64,000 bases of DNA from Acidimicrobiales bacterium (GTDB lineage Bacteria > Actinomycetota > Acidimicrobiia > Acidimicrobiales > JACCXE01): the NCBI GenBank assembly GCA_035546775.1, contig DASZWD010000030.1, positions 333,526 through 397,525 on the forward strand, in the 5' to 3' direction. Made by a program: the position numbers and the translations under genes. Positions 24,201 through 33,281 of the stretch are shown in pieces. How positions within the stretch are numbered: the first letter of the stretch is position 1; every line of letters begins with the position of its first letter. Below the pieces are notes generated by a model that was given only the letters and a program-made list of their open reading frames with translations, was not told where the DNA came from and made no database searches.

Positions 24201-27200
24201 GTGACGTGTCCGAGCTGCGCTGCCAGTGCCCCTGACAACGCTCGGTTCTGTCCGTCCTGCGGGCACGCTCTGGCCGCTCGCAGCGACGAAAGACGAGTAA
24301 TTACGGTGCTTTTTGCCGACATCGTGGGTTTCACCACGCTGTCGGAGACCCGTGACCCCGAACACGTCAAGAACCTCGTGGACTCGTGGTTCGCCCGCCT
24401 CGCCGTCGACGTCACCAGCCACGGCGGCCGCGTCGACAAGACGATCGGCGATGCGTTGATGGCGATCTTCGGTGCGCCCATCGCGCACGAGGACGACGCG
24501 GAACGCGCCGTGCGCTGCGCGCTGGCAATGCAACGCACCGTCACCGAGCTTGCGACCGACAACGAAGCCGCGGTGCGTCTGCGCGTCGGGGTCAACACGG
24601 GCGAAGTGTTGATCGGCGGCATGCGCGCCGGCGGCGATTTCACCGCGATGGGCGACGCGGTAAATGTTTCGAGTCGCCTGCAAACTGCGGCCGATCCCGG
24701 CACGGTCGTCGTCGGTCCGGCGACCTACGCCGCCACGCGCGGGGTCATCGCGTACGAAGAGCTCGAGCCGTTGCAGGCGCGCGGACGCGAAGAACGCGTG
24801 CCGCGCTGGCGCGCCACCGCCACGTTGGCGATGCCCGGACGACGCGCGTCGCAACGCCGCAGCCCCCTCGTCGGTCGCGACAGTGAGGTTGCGTTGCTGC
24901 GCGCGGTGATGGCCACGAGCCTGGCGCGCAGCCGCCCGAGCGTTGCGGTGATGTACGGCGAGCCAGGTGTCGGCAAGACGCGCCTCGCCGAAGAAACCGC
25001 CGAGATGGCCAAGCGCGAACACGGCGCGCTCGTGCTCGAAGGCCGGTGCGTCCCCTACGGCGAAGCCAACGTGTGGTGGCCCGTCGCCGAAGCGGTACGC
25101 GAAGCCGTCGGCCTCGACGCCACGTGTGATCTCGTCGACGCGAGCGTGCGCGGGCGCGTCCGCGTCAAGGTCGCCGAAGTGTCACGGCTCGAGGACGACG
25201 ACCCCGAGCTCGATCGCCTCGTCAGCGGGCTCATGTACGTCCTCGGTGACGCCGACGCGCTCGGCGGAATCGATCCAGCCCGCGCGCCCTCCGAGGTGCG
25301 TCGCTCGATCGAGGCGTTGATTCAAGGCCTCGCCCGTCAGCAACCGTTGGTGATCGGTCTCGCCGAACTGCACTGGGCTGACGACGTGGTGCTCAGCCTG
25401 ATCGACGACCTGCTCGAGCGGGCCATCGGTTTGCCGGTCTTCGTGCTCGCCACGGCGCGGCCTGACCTCGAGAAGCGGTGGTCGCCGCCGCCGGGTCGGC
25501 ACAACGCGGTGGCGATGCACCTCGATCCCCTCGACGAGGTGGCCGCCGGCCAGCTGCTGTCGTCGCTGCTCGGATCTGAGGCGTCGCACGAAGTCGTGCG
25601 GCTGGTGATGGAGCGGGCGGGGGGCAACCCGCTGTTCCTCGAAGAACTCGCGGGGCTGCTGAGCGACGCCGGCAACTCGGTGGGCGAACTGCCGGCGACC
25701 CTGCGCGGGCTCGTGGCGGCGCGTATCGACGGGCTCGACCAGTCGGCGCGCGACATCCTCGACGATGCCGCGGTGATCGGGAGCGATGGACGCGTCGACG
25801 CGCTGGCGGTACTCGCCCAGTCGCGGGGCCGCGCCCTCGACGAAGCCGCGTTGGACGAACTCGTCGCCCGTGAGCTGCTCGAAGAAGACGCCGGCGCGTG
25901 GTCGTTCCGCTCCGAACTCGTGCGCGAAGTCGCCTACGACACCCTGACCAAGGCCGATCGCGCCCGGCGCCACGCCGCGATCGGCGTGTGGATGGCGGAG
26001 CGCCGGCGCAGCCTGGGGCGCGAAGACGACGAACTCGAACCGATCGCGCACCACTTGAGTACAGCCGCGCTGCTGCGGCAGTCGCTCGGCGACATCACCG
26101 GCGTGCCCGCCGACATCGGACCGCGGGCGCTGCGCGCCATCGAACGTGCCGCGATGGCGGCCAAAGGCCGCGGCATGCACGCCGGCTCGATCTTCTTGCT
26201 GGACCGCGCCCTCGAACTGCTCGACCCGGAGGACCGGGCCAACCGCCACCGCGTCCTGCTCGCCCGCGGCAGCGCCTACGCCACGCTGCGCGTGGTCGAT
26301 CGCGGCCTCGCGGATGTCGAAGCGGTCGCGGCCGACCTCGGTGAAGGCGAGCTGGCGGAATGGGCGCAAGTCGAGATGCTCCGGGGCGACCTGCGCACGA
26401 GCGCGGGCAACAGCGAAGGCGCGATCAGCGCGCTCGAACATGCCCTCGAGCTGTGGCGCGAGATCGGCGATGCGGCCGCCGAAGCCAAGACGCTGCGGCT
26501 CATGGGGATGACCTATCTCTTCGCCGGCGACAACGCGGCAGCCGACCGCATGCTCGACGACGCCCTCGCCGCCTTCCGAGCGATCGGCGACCGCCAAGGC
26601 GAAGCGTGGGCGTTGCAGAACCGCGCCTGGCTGAGCTTCAACCAGGGCCTGCTCGACGAAGCCGACGCGCGACTGCACGAAGCGGAGGCGTCCTTTGTCG
26701 AGATCGGCGATTACGGCGGGCTCGGTTTCGTCCGCGGCATGCTCGGCTTCGTCCGCATGTTCCAGGGCCGGTTCGAGGAAGCCGGCGAACTCGCCGAGAA
26801 CATCCTCGCCAACGAGCGCGACCGCAACGACAAGTGGGCGCTCGGCATGATCCTGCTGTTGCTGTCGAGCGTGAAGCTGTTCACCGGCAAGCCCGACGAA
26901 GCGATCAGCCCGGCGATCGAGGCTGGCGAATTGTTCAGCGCCATCGGCGACAACGAACGATTGCTGCAAGCCCACGCCACGCGCGCGCGCAGCCTCGTCG
27001 CCGTGGGCCGCATCGACGAGGCCACGGCGTTGCTCCGCGACTTGTTCGAACGCGAGGAAGCGGACTCCCCCATTGGCTACGGCCCGATCCCGGCCGCCGT
27101 CGCGGCTCAACTGGGTGAGCCGGAGATGCTGGCGTCGGCCCTCGGTCACCCCGCGCAGACGCTGACGTCGATGGGTACGGTCGCCGACCACGAGATGACG

Positions 27201-27695
27201 GTGCTACGCGGCGTGCACGCGCTGCTCAGCGGCGACGCGACTCGGGCGCGCACGCTGCTCGAAACATCCGCGAACAAGGCGACCAACGAAGGCCAGCGCG
27301 CCTATGCGTACGGCGCACTCGCCGTCGCCGCCGCAGCCGACCGGCAACCGAAGCTGGCGCTCGAGGCGGCGGACGCCGCGCTGGCAGCCGAAGGCGGAAC
27401 ATACCTCGACGTGCAGTTGGCCAAGACGGCACAGGCGCTGGCGTTCGCGCAGATGGACGACCGCCGCGCGCTCGTCGTCGCCGACGACGTCGTCAAGCGC
27501 GCCAGCGAGACCACCGACGCCTTGGCGCAAGCGACGGCGCTGCTCGTGCGCGCCAGCGTGGCGTGCGCCCTGCGCACCGATGACGCCGTCGACCAGGCCG
27601 CCGACGCCGACCAGTCGCTCGAAGCGCTCGGCACCGACCTGCCGGCGTGGCGCGAAGTGTTCGCCGCGGCGGCGACACCCGACGCTCGCCTCTGA
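24201..27695 (+). CDS. Class III adenylate/guanylate cyclase-domain protein with AAA ATPase and TPR regions
   Basis: 1164 residues. Residues 3-20 are a zinc ribbon (CPSC and CPSC, four cysteines). The cyclase domain (about 32-205) keeps both metal aspartates (FADIVGFT, Asp40; TIGDALMAIFG, Asp84), Lys80 before the second, and GDAVNVSSRL with the Asn/Arg transition-state pair, so it may be active. A STAND/AAA module follows (Walker A GEPGVGKTRL near 254; LHWADDVVLSLIDD), then a long helical TPR region to the end. This architecture is common in mycobacteria and acidimicrobia and is thought to be a signalling ATPase switch; the ligand is unknown. Confidence 0.92.
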   Translation: MTCPSCAASAPDNARFCPSCGHALAARSDERRVITVLFADIVGFTTLSETRDPEHVKNLVDSWFARLAVDVTSHGGRVDKTIGDALMAIFGAPIAHEDDAERAVRCALAMQRTVTELATDNEAAVRLRVGVNTGEVLIGGMRAGGDFTAMGDAVNVSSRLQTAADPGTVVVGPATYAATRGVIAYEELEPLQARGREERVPRWRATATLAMPGRRASQRRSPLVGRDSEVALLRAVMATSLARSRPSVAVMYGEPGVGKTRLAEETAEMAKREHGALVLEGRCVPYGEANVWWPVAEAVREAVGLDATCDLVDASVRGRVRVKVAEVSRLEDDDPELDRLVSGLMYVLGDADALGGIDPARAPSEVRRSIEALIQGLARQQPLVIGLAELHWADDVVLSLIDDLLERAIGLPVFVLATARPDLEKRWSPPPGRHNAVAMHLDPLDEVAAGQLLSSLLGSEASHEVVRLVMERAGGNPLFLEELAGLLSDAGNSVGELPATLRGLVAARIDGLDQSARDILDDAAVIGSDGRVDALAVLAQSRGRALDEAALDELVARELLEEDAGAWSFRSELVREVAYDTLTKADRARRHAAIGVWMAERRRSLGREDDELEPIAHHLSTAALLRQSLGDITGVPADIGPRALRAIERAAMAAKGRGMHAGSIFLLDRALELLDPEDRANRHRVLLARGSAYATLRVVDRGLADVEAVAADLGEGELAEWAQVEMLRGDLRTSAGNSEGAISALEHALELWREIGDAAAEAKTLRLMGMTYLFAGDNAAADRMLDDALAAFRAIGDRQGEAWALQNRAWLSFNQGLLDEADARLHEAEASFVEIGDYGGLGFVRGMLGFVRMFQGRFEEAGELAENILANERDRNDKWALGMILLLLSSVKLFTGKPDEAISPAIEAGELFSAIGDNERLLQAHATRARSLVAVGRIDEATALLRDLFEREEADSPIGYGPIPAAVAAQLGEPEMLASALGHPAQTLTSMGTVADHEMTVLRGVHALLSGDATRARTLLETSANKATNEGQRAYAYGALAVAAAADRQPKLALEAADAALAAEGGTYLDVQLAKTAQALAFAQMDDRRALVVADDVVKRASETTDALAQATALLVRASVACALRTDDAVDQAADADQSLEALGTDLPAWREVFAAAATPDARL

Positions 27696-27708
27696 TCCGT
27701 CGCGCTGC

Positions 27709-27739
27709 TACGTTGCCCCTACCGATCGATCGGTAGGGG
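27709..27739 (+). promoter_or_regulatory. Promoter and perfect TetR operator of the liv operon
   Basis: TACGTT (27709-27714) is a -10-like hexamer. A perfect 24-bp palindrome (27716-27739) starts two bases later; its inner 20 bp are CCTACCGATCGATCGGTAGG. Outer GTTG and CAAC extend the dyad with one bulged base. The site would block transcription start when bound by the TetR protein encoded next. Confidence 0.75.
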
Positions 27740-27746
27740 GCAACCG

Positions 27747-28328
27747 TTGGAGGTCGCACAGGAGATTCGCCGTCTGTCGGCTCGCGAAGGCGGGCTGCCG
27801 GAGGGCGCGGGGCCAGAGGGGCCGCGGCGGCGCATTCTCGAAGCCGCACTCGGGCTGTTCGCGGAAGTCGGCTTCGCCGGAGCGTCGATCCGTGACATCG
27901 CCACGGCCGCGGGGATCCGTTCGGCGACGCTCTACGCCCACTACCACGCCAAGGAACAAATCCTCGCCGACCTCGTGCGGATCGGGCACGAGAACCACCA
28001 CGAGCGCCTGCGCGCCGCCCGCGGTCTCGCCGAGTTGGTGCGGGCCCACGTGCGGTGGCACGCCGAGCATCCACGGCTGGCGGTCGTCGTCAATGCCGAG
28101 TTGCACGCGCTGTCGCCGGACCTGGCGGCGCCGGTGCTGGAGATCCGCGACGCGTCGACCCGGCTGCTGTTGGACGCCGCCGGTGGTGACTGGCTCGCCG
28201 CCGCCGCCATCGGCGGCATGGGGATTCGGGTCGCCAACTGGTTCATGCCGGGCGGCGAGTACACCGTCGACGAAGTCGCCGACACGTACGCAACATTCGC
28301 TTTGAGGATGGCCGGAGGGGAGCCATGA
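27747..28328 (+). CDS. TetR-family repressor of the liv operon
   Basis: 193 residues. The N-terminal HTH is typical: RRRILEAALGLFAEVGFAGASIRD followed by IATAAGIRSATLYAHYHAKEQIL (split here by residue). The C-terminal all-helical ligand domain contains WHAEHPRLAVVVNAELHAL, as in TetR proteins of fatty-acid/acyl-CoA metabolism. TTG start after a GGGGG tract that may act as ribosome site. The stop overlaps the ATG of livK (ATGA), so it heads the operon and likely represses it through the adjacent palindrome. Confidence 0.9.
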   Translation: MEVAQEIRRLSAREGGLPEGAGPEGPRRRILEAALGLFAEVGFAGASIRDIATAAGIRSATLYAHYHAKEQILADLVRIGHENHHERLRAARGLAELVRAHVRWHAEHPRLAVVVNAELHALSPDLAAPVLEIRDASTRLLLDAAGGDWLAAAAIGGMGIRVANWFMPGGEYTVDEVADTYATFALRMAGGEP

Positions 28329-29752
28329 TCCGGAAGCTGAGCGCCGCGGTCGCGCTGGTGCTGCTGACGTCGTGCACGGGTGCGCGTCTGCCGAAACAGG
28401 ACGTCGCCGCGGGACGCCGATCGACGGCGACGACGGCGACGACCGACGCGTCCACTACGTCGTCGACCACCGACGGCGGCGACCCGCTCGCCGGCGTCAC
28501 GTCACCGACGCTGCCAGCCCTGCCCGGCACGGCTACCAGTACGGCGACGACATTGGTGGCGCCCGACACGAGCCCAGTGCGCTCGACGCTGTTCACGCCG
28601 AACGAAGACACCATCGGCATCACCAAGGATTCGATCACGCTGTGCGCCCACGCCGCGCTCACCTACGGCGCCGCGTTCAACACCAGCGCGGACGACCTCA
28701 ATGTGTTCTGGAGTGCGGTGAACGACGCCGGCGGCATATACGGGCGCAAGGTCATCGCCACCTACGAGAACGACAACTACAAGCCCGACACCGCGGTGCA
28801 AGCGGCCAATGCCTGCAAGCAGAAGAACATCTTCTTGCTCCTCGGTGGCATCGGCTTCGACCAGATTCCCGCGGTGCGCAACTGGGCCGAGACCAACCAC
28901 ATGCTCTACCTCCATCACACCGCCACGGTCGAAGGCACGGCGAACCAGCGCTACAGCTTCACCGCGCTGCCATCGACCGAGAAGCTGGGCGAGATGTTCG
29001 CGGAACTGGCGGCGACGCGTTTCAAGGGCAAGAAGATCGGCATCATCAAGCGCAACAGCCCCAACTGGGAGCCGGGCGTGACGTCGTTCAAGGCAGTGGC
29101 CAAGAAGTACGGCATCGACGTCGTGGCCGAGCGCGCCGTGGAGGAGAACCAGGGCAGTTACGTGCAGGAGTTGTTGTCGATGCGCAACGCCGGCGCCCAG
29201 GTGGTGTGGCTGTGGGAGAACGCGCTGGCCTCGACGCAGATCGTCAAGCAGAGCAAGGCGCAGGGCTACAGCCCGCAGTTCCTGCTGTTCCCGTTCAACC
29301 TCACGAGCCAGACGCTCAACAACGACGCGCTGAATCCGCCGCTCGTGGGCGTTGCCATGTACCCCGCGTATTCGTATCGGGACTACAGCGGACCCTTCGC
29401 CGGCTACGCCGACGACATGAAGGAGTTCGAGGCCGAGTACAAGAAGTACCGGCCGAACGCGGCGTTGTCAGGCCTCGCCGGTGACCTGCTGTTCCTCAAC
29501 TGGACCGGCATGAAGGGGCTCGCTCTCATGCTGCAGCGGTGCGGACCGAACTGCACGCGCAACAAACTGGTCGACGTGATGACGTCGCTCAAGGTGTCGC
29601 GCCCGTTCTCGTCGGCGTGCGACGTCGACTTCACGCGACCCGGCTTCGCTCGCGTGGGCGGCTTCGAGGTCAACGCGATGGAGACGTACCGGTCGCCGTC
29701 AGGACCGGTCAACTGGCGCAACACCAACACCTGCGTCGAACACCTGCTGTAG
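28325..29752 (+). CDS. ABC transporter substrate-binding lipoprotein (LivK-type)
   Basis: 475 residues. Signal with lipobox LVLLTSC (Cys17), then a Thr/Ser-rich linker of about 70 residues. The periplasmic-binding domain contains DSITLCAHAALTYGAA, NDAGGIYGRKVIATYENDNY and TLNNDALNPPLVGVAMYP, typical of branched-chain amino acid/amide binding proteins (Peripla_BP_6). It delivers a ligand to the permeases encoded downstream. The true substrate may be an amide, amino acid or aromatic compound. Confidence 0.92.
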   Translation: MIRKLSAAVALVLLTSCTGARLPKQDVAAGRRSTATTATTDASTTSSTTDGGDPLAGVTSPTLPALPGTATSTATTLVAPDTSPVRSTLFTPNEDTIGITKDSITLCAHAALTYGAAFNTSADDLNVFWSAVNDAGGIYGRKVIATYENDNYKPDTAVQAANACKQKNIFLLLGGIGFDQIPAVRNWAETNHMLYLHHTATVEGTANQRYSFTALPSTEKLGEMFAELAATRFKGKKIGIIKRNSPNWEPGVTSFKAVAKKYGIDVVAERAVEENQGSYVQELLSMRNAGAQVVWLWENALASTQIVKQSKAQGYSPQFLLFPFNLTSQTLNNDALNPPLVGVAMYPAYSYRDYSGPFAGYADDMKEFEAEYKKYRPNAALSGLAGDLLFLNWTGMKGLALMLQRCGPNCTRNKLVDVMTSLKVSRPFSSACDVDFTRPGFARVGGFEVNAMETYRSPSGPVNWRNTNTCVEHLL

Positions 29753-30628
29753 ATGGGACAGGTTCTCGTTCTCGGGGTGCTGGCCGGCAGCATCTACGCG
29801 CTGTTCGCCGTAGGCATCGTGCTCGTATACCGCGGCACCAAGGTGCTCAACTTCGCGCAAGGTGAAGTCGGCACGGCCGGGCTGTTCGTGGCGACGTGGT
29901 TGACCGTCGACCACCACGCGCCGTGGATCGTGGGTGCCGTCGCCGCGGTGGCCTTTGCCGCCCTGATCGGCGTCGCGTTCGAGCGCTTCGTCGTGCGACC
30001 GATGGGCGAGGCGCCCCGCGTCGCGGTGGCCGTTGCCACCGTCGGGTTGCTGTTGTTGATCTCGTCGGTCGAGCTGGTGGTGTTCAAGCTGGGCAGCAAG
30101 CCCCGCTCGATCAGCGGTCCGATCAACGGAAGGGGCGTGAGCCTCGCCGGCGTCGTCGTCTCGCCGACACAAATCATCTCGTTGGCCGTGGCGCTCGCGG
30201 TGGGGATCGCGCTGGCGGTGTTGCTGCGCCGCACGGACTTCGGCCTCGGCGTGCTCGCGGCGGCGCAAGACAGCGCCGCGGCGCGGCTCGTCGGTGTGCC
30301 GGTCAACCGCGTCTCCGCATTCGTGTGGGGCACCGGCGCGGCGATGAGCGCCATCGGCTGTCTCCTGATCGCACCGGGGCTGGGGGCGTTCTCCCCCGGC
30401 GCCGTGAGCCGCCTGTTCCTCTTCGGACTCGCAGCCGCCGTCCTCGGCGGGCTGACGTCGCTACCCGGGGCGTTCACCGGTGGTTTGCTCGTCGGCCTGG
30501 TCGAGGCGGGTGCGGGGCGGGTGTTCGAGAACGCATCACTGCCGGGCACCAAGACACTGGCCGTGTTCGTCTTGCTGCTTGTCGGGTTGCTCGTGCGCCC
30601 GAACGGATTGTTTGTGAGGAACACTTGA
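29753..30628 (+). CDS. livH: Liv-type ABC permease (LivH)
   Basis: 291 residues with about eight membrane segments. Typical landmarks: GSIYALFAVGIVLVYRGTKVLNFAQGE near the N-terminus (split over the first two helices) and LFGLAAAVLGGLTSLPGAFTGG. The ATG follows the livK TAG directly with no spacing. It forms half of the membrane channel together with the LivM part of the next protein. Confidence 0.94.
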   Translation: MGQVLVLGVLAGSIYALFAVGIVLVYRGTKVLNFAQGEVGTAGLFVATWLTVDHHAPWIVGAVAAVAFAALIGVAFERFVVRPMGEAPRVAVAVATVGLLLLISSVELVVFKLGSKPRSISGPINGRGVSLAGVVVSPTQIISLAVALAVGIALAVLLRRTDFGLGVLAAAQDSAAARLVGVPVNRVSAFVWGTGAAMSAIGCLLIAPGLGAFSPGAVSRLFLFGLAAAVLGGLTSLPGAFTGGLLVGLVEAGAGRVFENASLPGTKTLAVFVLLLVGLLVRPNGLFVRNT

Positions 30629-32460
30629 AGAATCGCCCCGGTCTGCGGGTCATCGTGGTCGGTACCGCCGCGTCACTGGTCGCGCCGGCGCTCGTACACC
30701 TCGGCCTCGTCACGGAATACGCGGCGTTCGTGATCGGCACCGGAGTGGCGTTGGCCGCGGCGGCCATGTCGCTCAACCTGCTGATGGGCTACGCCGGGCA
30801 GGTCAGCCTCGGGCAGTACTCATTGCTCGGCGTCGGCGCGTTCATGTCGGGGTGGTTCACGCCGGCGACACGCCTCGGACTGCCGTTCCTCGTCGCGCTT
30901 CCGGCCGCGGCGCTCGCAGGCGCGGCCGCGGCGTTTCTCGTGGGCCTCCCGGCGCTGCGGCTACGCGGGCTGTATCTCGCAGTGGTCACGATCGCGTTGT
31001 CGTTCGCCCTCACCGAGTCGATTTTCCGGGCGCGCTCGATCGGCGGCGGATCGGCGGGCATCGCACTCCCCCGCCCGCAGGTGAACAACTTCATCTTCAC
31101 CAACAACGGCGACTACCTGGGCGTGCTCGTGGCGTTGTTCGTGCTGGTGTGGTGGTTTGACACCAACGTCACCCGCACGACGCTCGGACGGGCCTTTCGG
31201 GCGATTAAGACCGACGAGTCGGTGGCCGCCAGCTTCGGCGTCGAGGTGACGGCGTACAAACTCGGGGCGTTCGCCTTGTCAGGCGCCATGGCCGGTATTG
31301 CCGGAATGATGTACGCCCACCTCGTCGGCACGGTGAACTCCGAGTCGTTCCAGTTCGAGAAGTCGCTGCTGCTCGTCGTCGTGGTGGTCGTCGGCGGCCT
31401 CGGTAGCCGCGTCGGCGTGCTATCCGCCGCGTCCTTCTACGCGCTATTCCCCGTCGTCATGCCGACACTGTTCGGCAATCGCGTCCTCGGTTACGACCTC
31501 GTGATCGGCGCGTTCGTACTCATCGTCACGATGGCGCGTAACCCGTCGGGGTTGGCGGGCACGCTGCGGCAGCTATTCGACGAGCGACGCGAGCGCGCTC
31601 GCGTCGACGCCGTCAACCTCACGACGATGCCGCCGTTGCCGGTGCTACCGCGACCGTCCGCGCTCGGCCACCACCACGACCATCTCGAGATCGGCGGCGC
31701 CGTGCTCGAGTGCACCGAAATCCAGGTCCGCTTCGGCGGTCTTGTGGCGGTGGACGACGCGTCGCTCGTCGTGCCGCGCAACCGCATCGTGGGACTCATC
31801 GGCCCGAACGGTGCCGGCAAGACGACGCTGTTCGACGTGTTGTCGGGTCGCCGCCGTCCGGACTCGGGGCGCGTCGACCTGCTGGGCAACGACGTTTCGT
31901 TGTACGGCGCGGCGCGCCGGGCGCGCGCCGGCCTTGGCCGCACGTTCCAGAACATTGGTCTGGTCCGCGACCTCTCGGTCACCGAGAACTTCCTGCTGGC
32001 CCAGCACAGTGTCGCCGGCTACGACCCGTTCTCGGCGCTGCTGTACACCCCGCCGGTCGCCCGCGGTGAGCGCGAGCTGCGCGAGCGCGCCGCAGCGGCG
32101 ATCGAGGCGCTCGGATTCGAGCGCTACGCCCGCACCCCCGTCGGCAACCTGTCGATCGGTCAGCAACGCATCGTCGAGCTGGGCGCGGTGTTGCTCGGCG
32201 CGCCCGAAGTGGTGCTGCTCGACGAGCCGGCGGCGGGCATGTCGCCGGCGGCCGCCGAAAGCCTGGCGGCGCGCCTGATCGATCTCCGCGTCTTGCTCGG
32301 TCGCACCGTCTTGCTCATCGAGCACAACATCCCGCTGGTGATGGCGACGTGCGACTACGTCTACGTGATGGCTGCGGGACGCGTCATCGCCCACGGCTCG
32401 CCGACCGACGTCGTGCGCGACGACCTCGTCGTCGAGGCGTATCTCGGCGGTGCGGTATGA
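30625..32460 (+). CDS. Fused Liv-type permease and ATPase (LivM-LivG)
   Basis: 611 residues. Residues 1-320 are a LivM permease (LNLLMGYAGQVSLGQYSLLG, VVGGLGSRVGVL). A hydrophilic linker with a His cluster (SALGHHHDHLEIGG) leads to a LivG ATPase at about 355-611: Walker A GPNGAGKTTLFDVLSG, signature LSIGQQRIVELGAVL, Walker B VVLLDEPAAGMSP, and C-terminal IAHGSPTDVVRDDLVVEAYL. TTG start overlapping the livH stop (TTGA). The fusion fixes a 1:1 ratio of permease and ATPase. Confidence 0.94.
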   Translation: MKNRPGLRVIVVGTAASLVAPALVHLGLVTEYAAFVIGTGVALAAAAMSLNLLMGYAGQVSLGQYSLLGVGAFMSGWFTPATRLGLPFLVALPAAALAGAAAAFLVGLPALRLRGLYLAVVTIALSFALTESIFRARSIGGGSAGIALPRPQVNNFIFTNNGDYLGVLVALFVLVWWFDTNVTRTTLGRAFRAIKTDESVAASFGVEVTAYKLGAFALSGAMAGIAGMMYAHLVGTVNSESFQFEKSLLLVVVVVVGGLGSRVGVLSAASFYALFPVVMPTLFGNRVLGYDLVIGAFVLIVTMARNPSGLAGTLRQLFDERRERARVDAVNLTTMPPLPVLPRPSALGHHHDHLEIGGAVLECTEIQVRFGGLVAVDDASLVVPRNRIVGLIGPNGAGKTTLFDVLSGRRRPDSGRVDLLGNDVSLYGAARRARAGLGRTFQNIGLVRDLSVTENFLLAQHSVAGYDPFSALLYTPPVARGERELRERAAAAIEALGFERYARTPVGNLSIGQQRIVELGAVLLGAPEVVLLDEPAAGMSPAAAESLAARLIDLRVLLGRTVLLIEHNIPLVMATCDYVYVMAAGRVIAHGSPTDVVRDDLVVEAYLGGAV

Positions 32461-33281
32461 CGGATCCCGTCCTCGAGGTCTCCGGCCTCGAAACCGGTTT
32501 TGGTGCCAGCCAGATCCTCTTCGGCATCGACCTGGCCGTGCGGCGCGGCGAGATCGCCGGCGTGCTCGGCCTCAACGGCGCCGGCAAGTCCGTCACCATG
32601 AAGGCGATCGCCGGCCTGGTGCCGGCCTGGCGCGGCAGCATCCGGCTGCGGGGCGAGGACATAACCCATCTCCCACCCGAGGCGCGTGTCCGCCGCGGCA
32701 TGGGCAACGTGCCGCAGGGCCGGCAGGTCTTCCCCGATCTGACGGTCGAGGAGAACTTGCGACTGGGGGCCTACACGCTGCGACGGCGCGACAAGTCGCG
32801 CTACGCCGCATCGCTGTCCACCATGTGGGATCGCTTTCCCAAGTTGTACGAGCGCCGGGCCCAAGCGGCGGGGACGATGTCGGGCGGCGAGCAGGCCGCG
32901 CTCGCCGTCGCCCGCGCGCTCATCAACGAGCCAAGCGTCATCCTCGTCGACGAGCCCTCGGCCGGCCTCGCCCCGATCGTGGTGGAGGACGTGTTCGCCA
33001 CGCTGCGCTCGGTCGCCGAGACGGGCGTCACGATGCTGCTCGTCGAACAAAACGTGTCGGCGGCCCTGCAGCTGGTCGACACGGTGACGCTGCTGCAGAC
33101 CGGCACCGTCGCTTGGTCCGGGCCGGTCAAGGATCTCGACCGAGCAATGCTCACCGAGCGACTGGGGATCGGAAAACTGCTCGCCCCGAAGCGACGGCGG
33201 GCGCCGGCAAAGAAGAAGGCCGCTCCCGCAAAGAAGAAGGCCGTCGCCAAGAAGGCACCCGCACGAAAGCAGACACCATGA
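32457..33281 (+). CDS. livF: Liv-type ABC ATPase (LivF) with an H1-like basic tail
   Basis: 274 residues. Walker A LNGAGKSVTMKAIAG, QGRQVFPDLTVEENLRLGAY, signature TMSGGEQAALAVARAL and Walker B SVILVDEPSAGLAPIV are complete by about residue 240. The last 30 residues are a Lys/Ala/Pro tail ([13 protein letters not shown], then [10 protein letters not shown]) with the same unit as the H1-like protein at 23433-23804. LivF proteins normally end before such a tail. It could bind nucleic acid or acidic lipid head groups. ATGA coupled on both sides. Confidence 0.93.
   Translation: MTDPVLEVSGLETGFGASQILFGIDLAVRRGEIAGVLGLNGAGKSVTMKAIAGLVPAWRGSIRLRGEDITHLPPEARVRRGMGNVPQGRQVFPDLTVEENLRLGAYTLRRRDKSRYAASLSTMWDRFPKLYERRAQAAGTMSGGEQAALAVARALINEPSVILVDEPSAGLAPIVVEDVFATLRSVAETGVTMLLVEQNVSAALQLVDTVTLLQTGTVAWSGPVKDLDRAMLTERLGIGKLLAPKRRRAPAKKKAAPAKKKAVAKKAPARKQTP

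Noticed and set aside
23455-24204. Plus-strand hydrophobic repeat frame ([10 protein letters not shown]-type) opposite the H1-like gene
   Set aside because: It is the complement of Lys/Ala codons. The minus frame has an SD, a stop next to a terminator and known H1-like composition.
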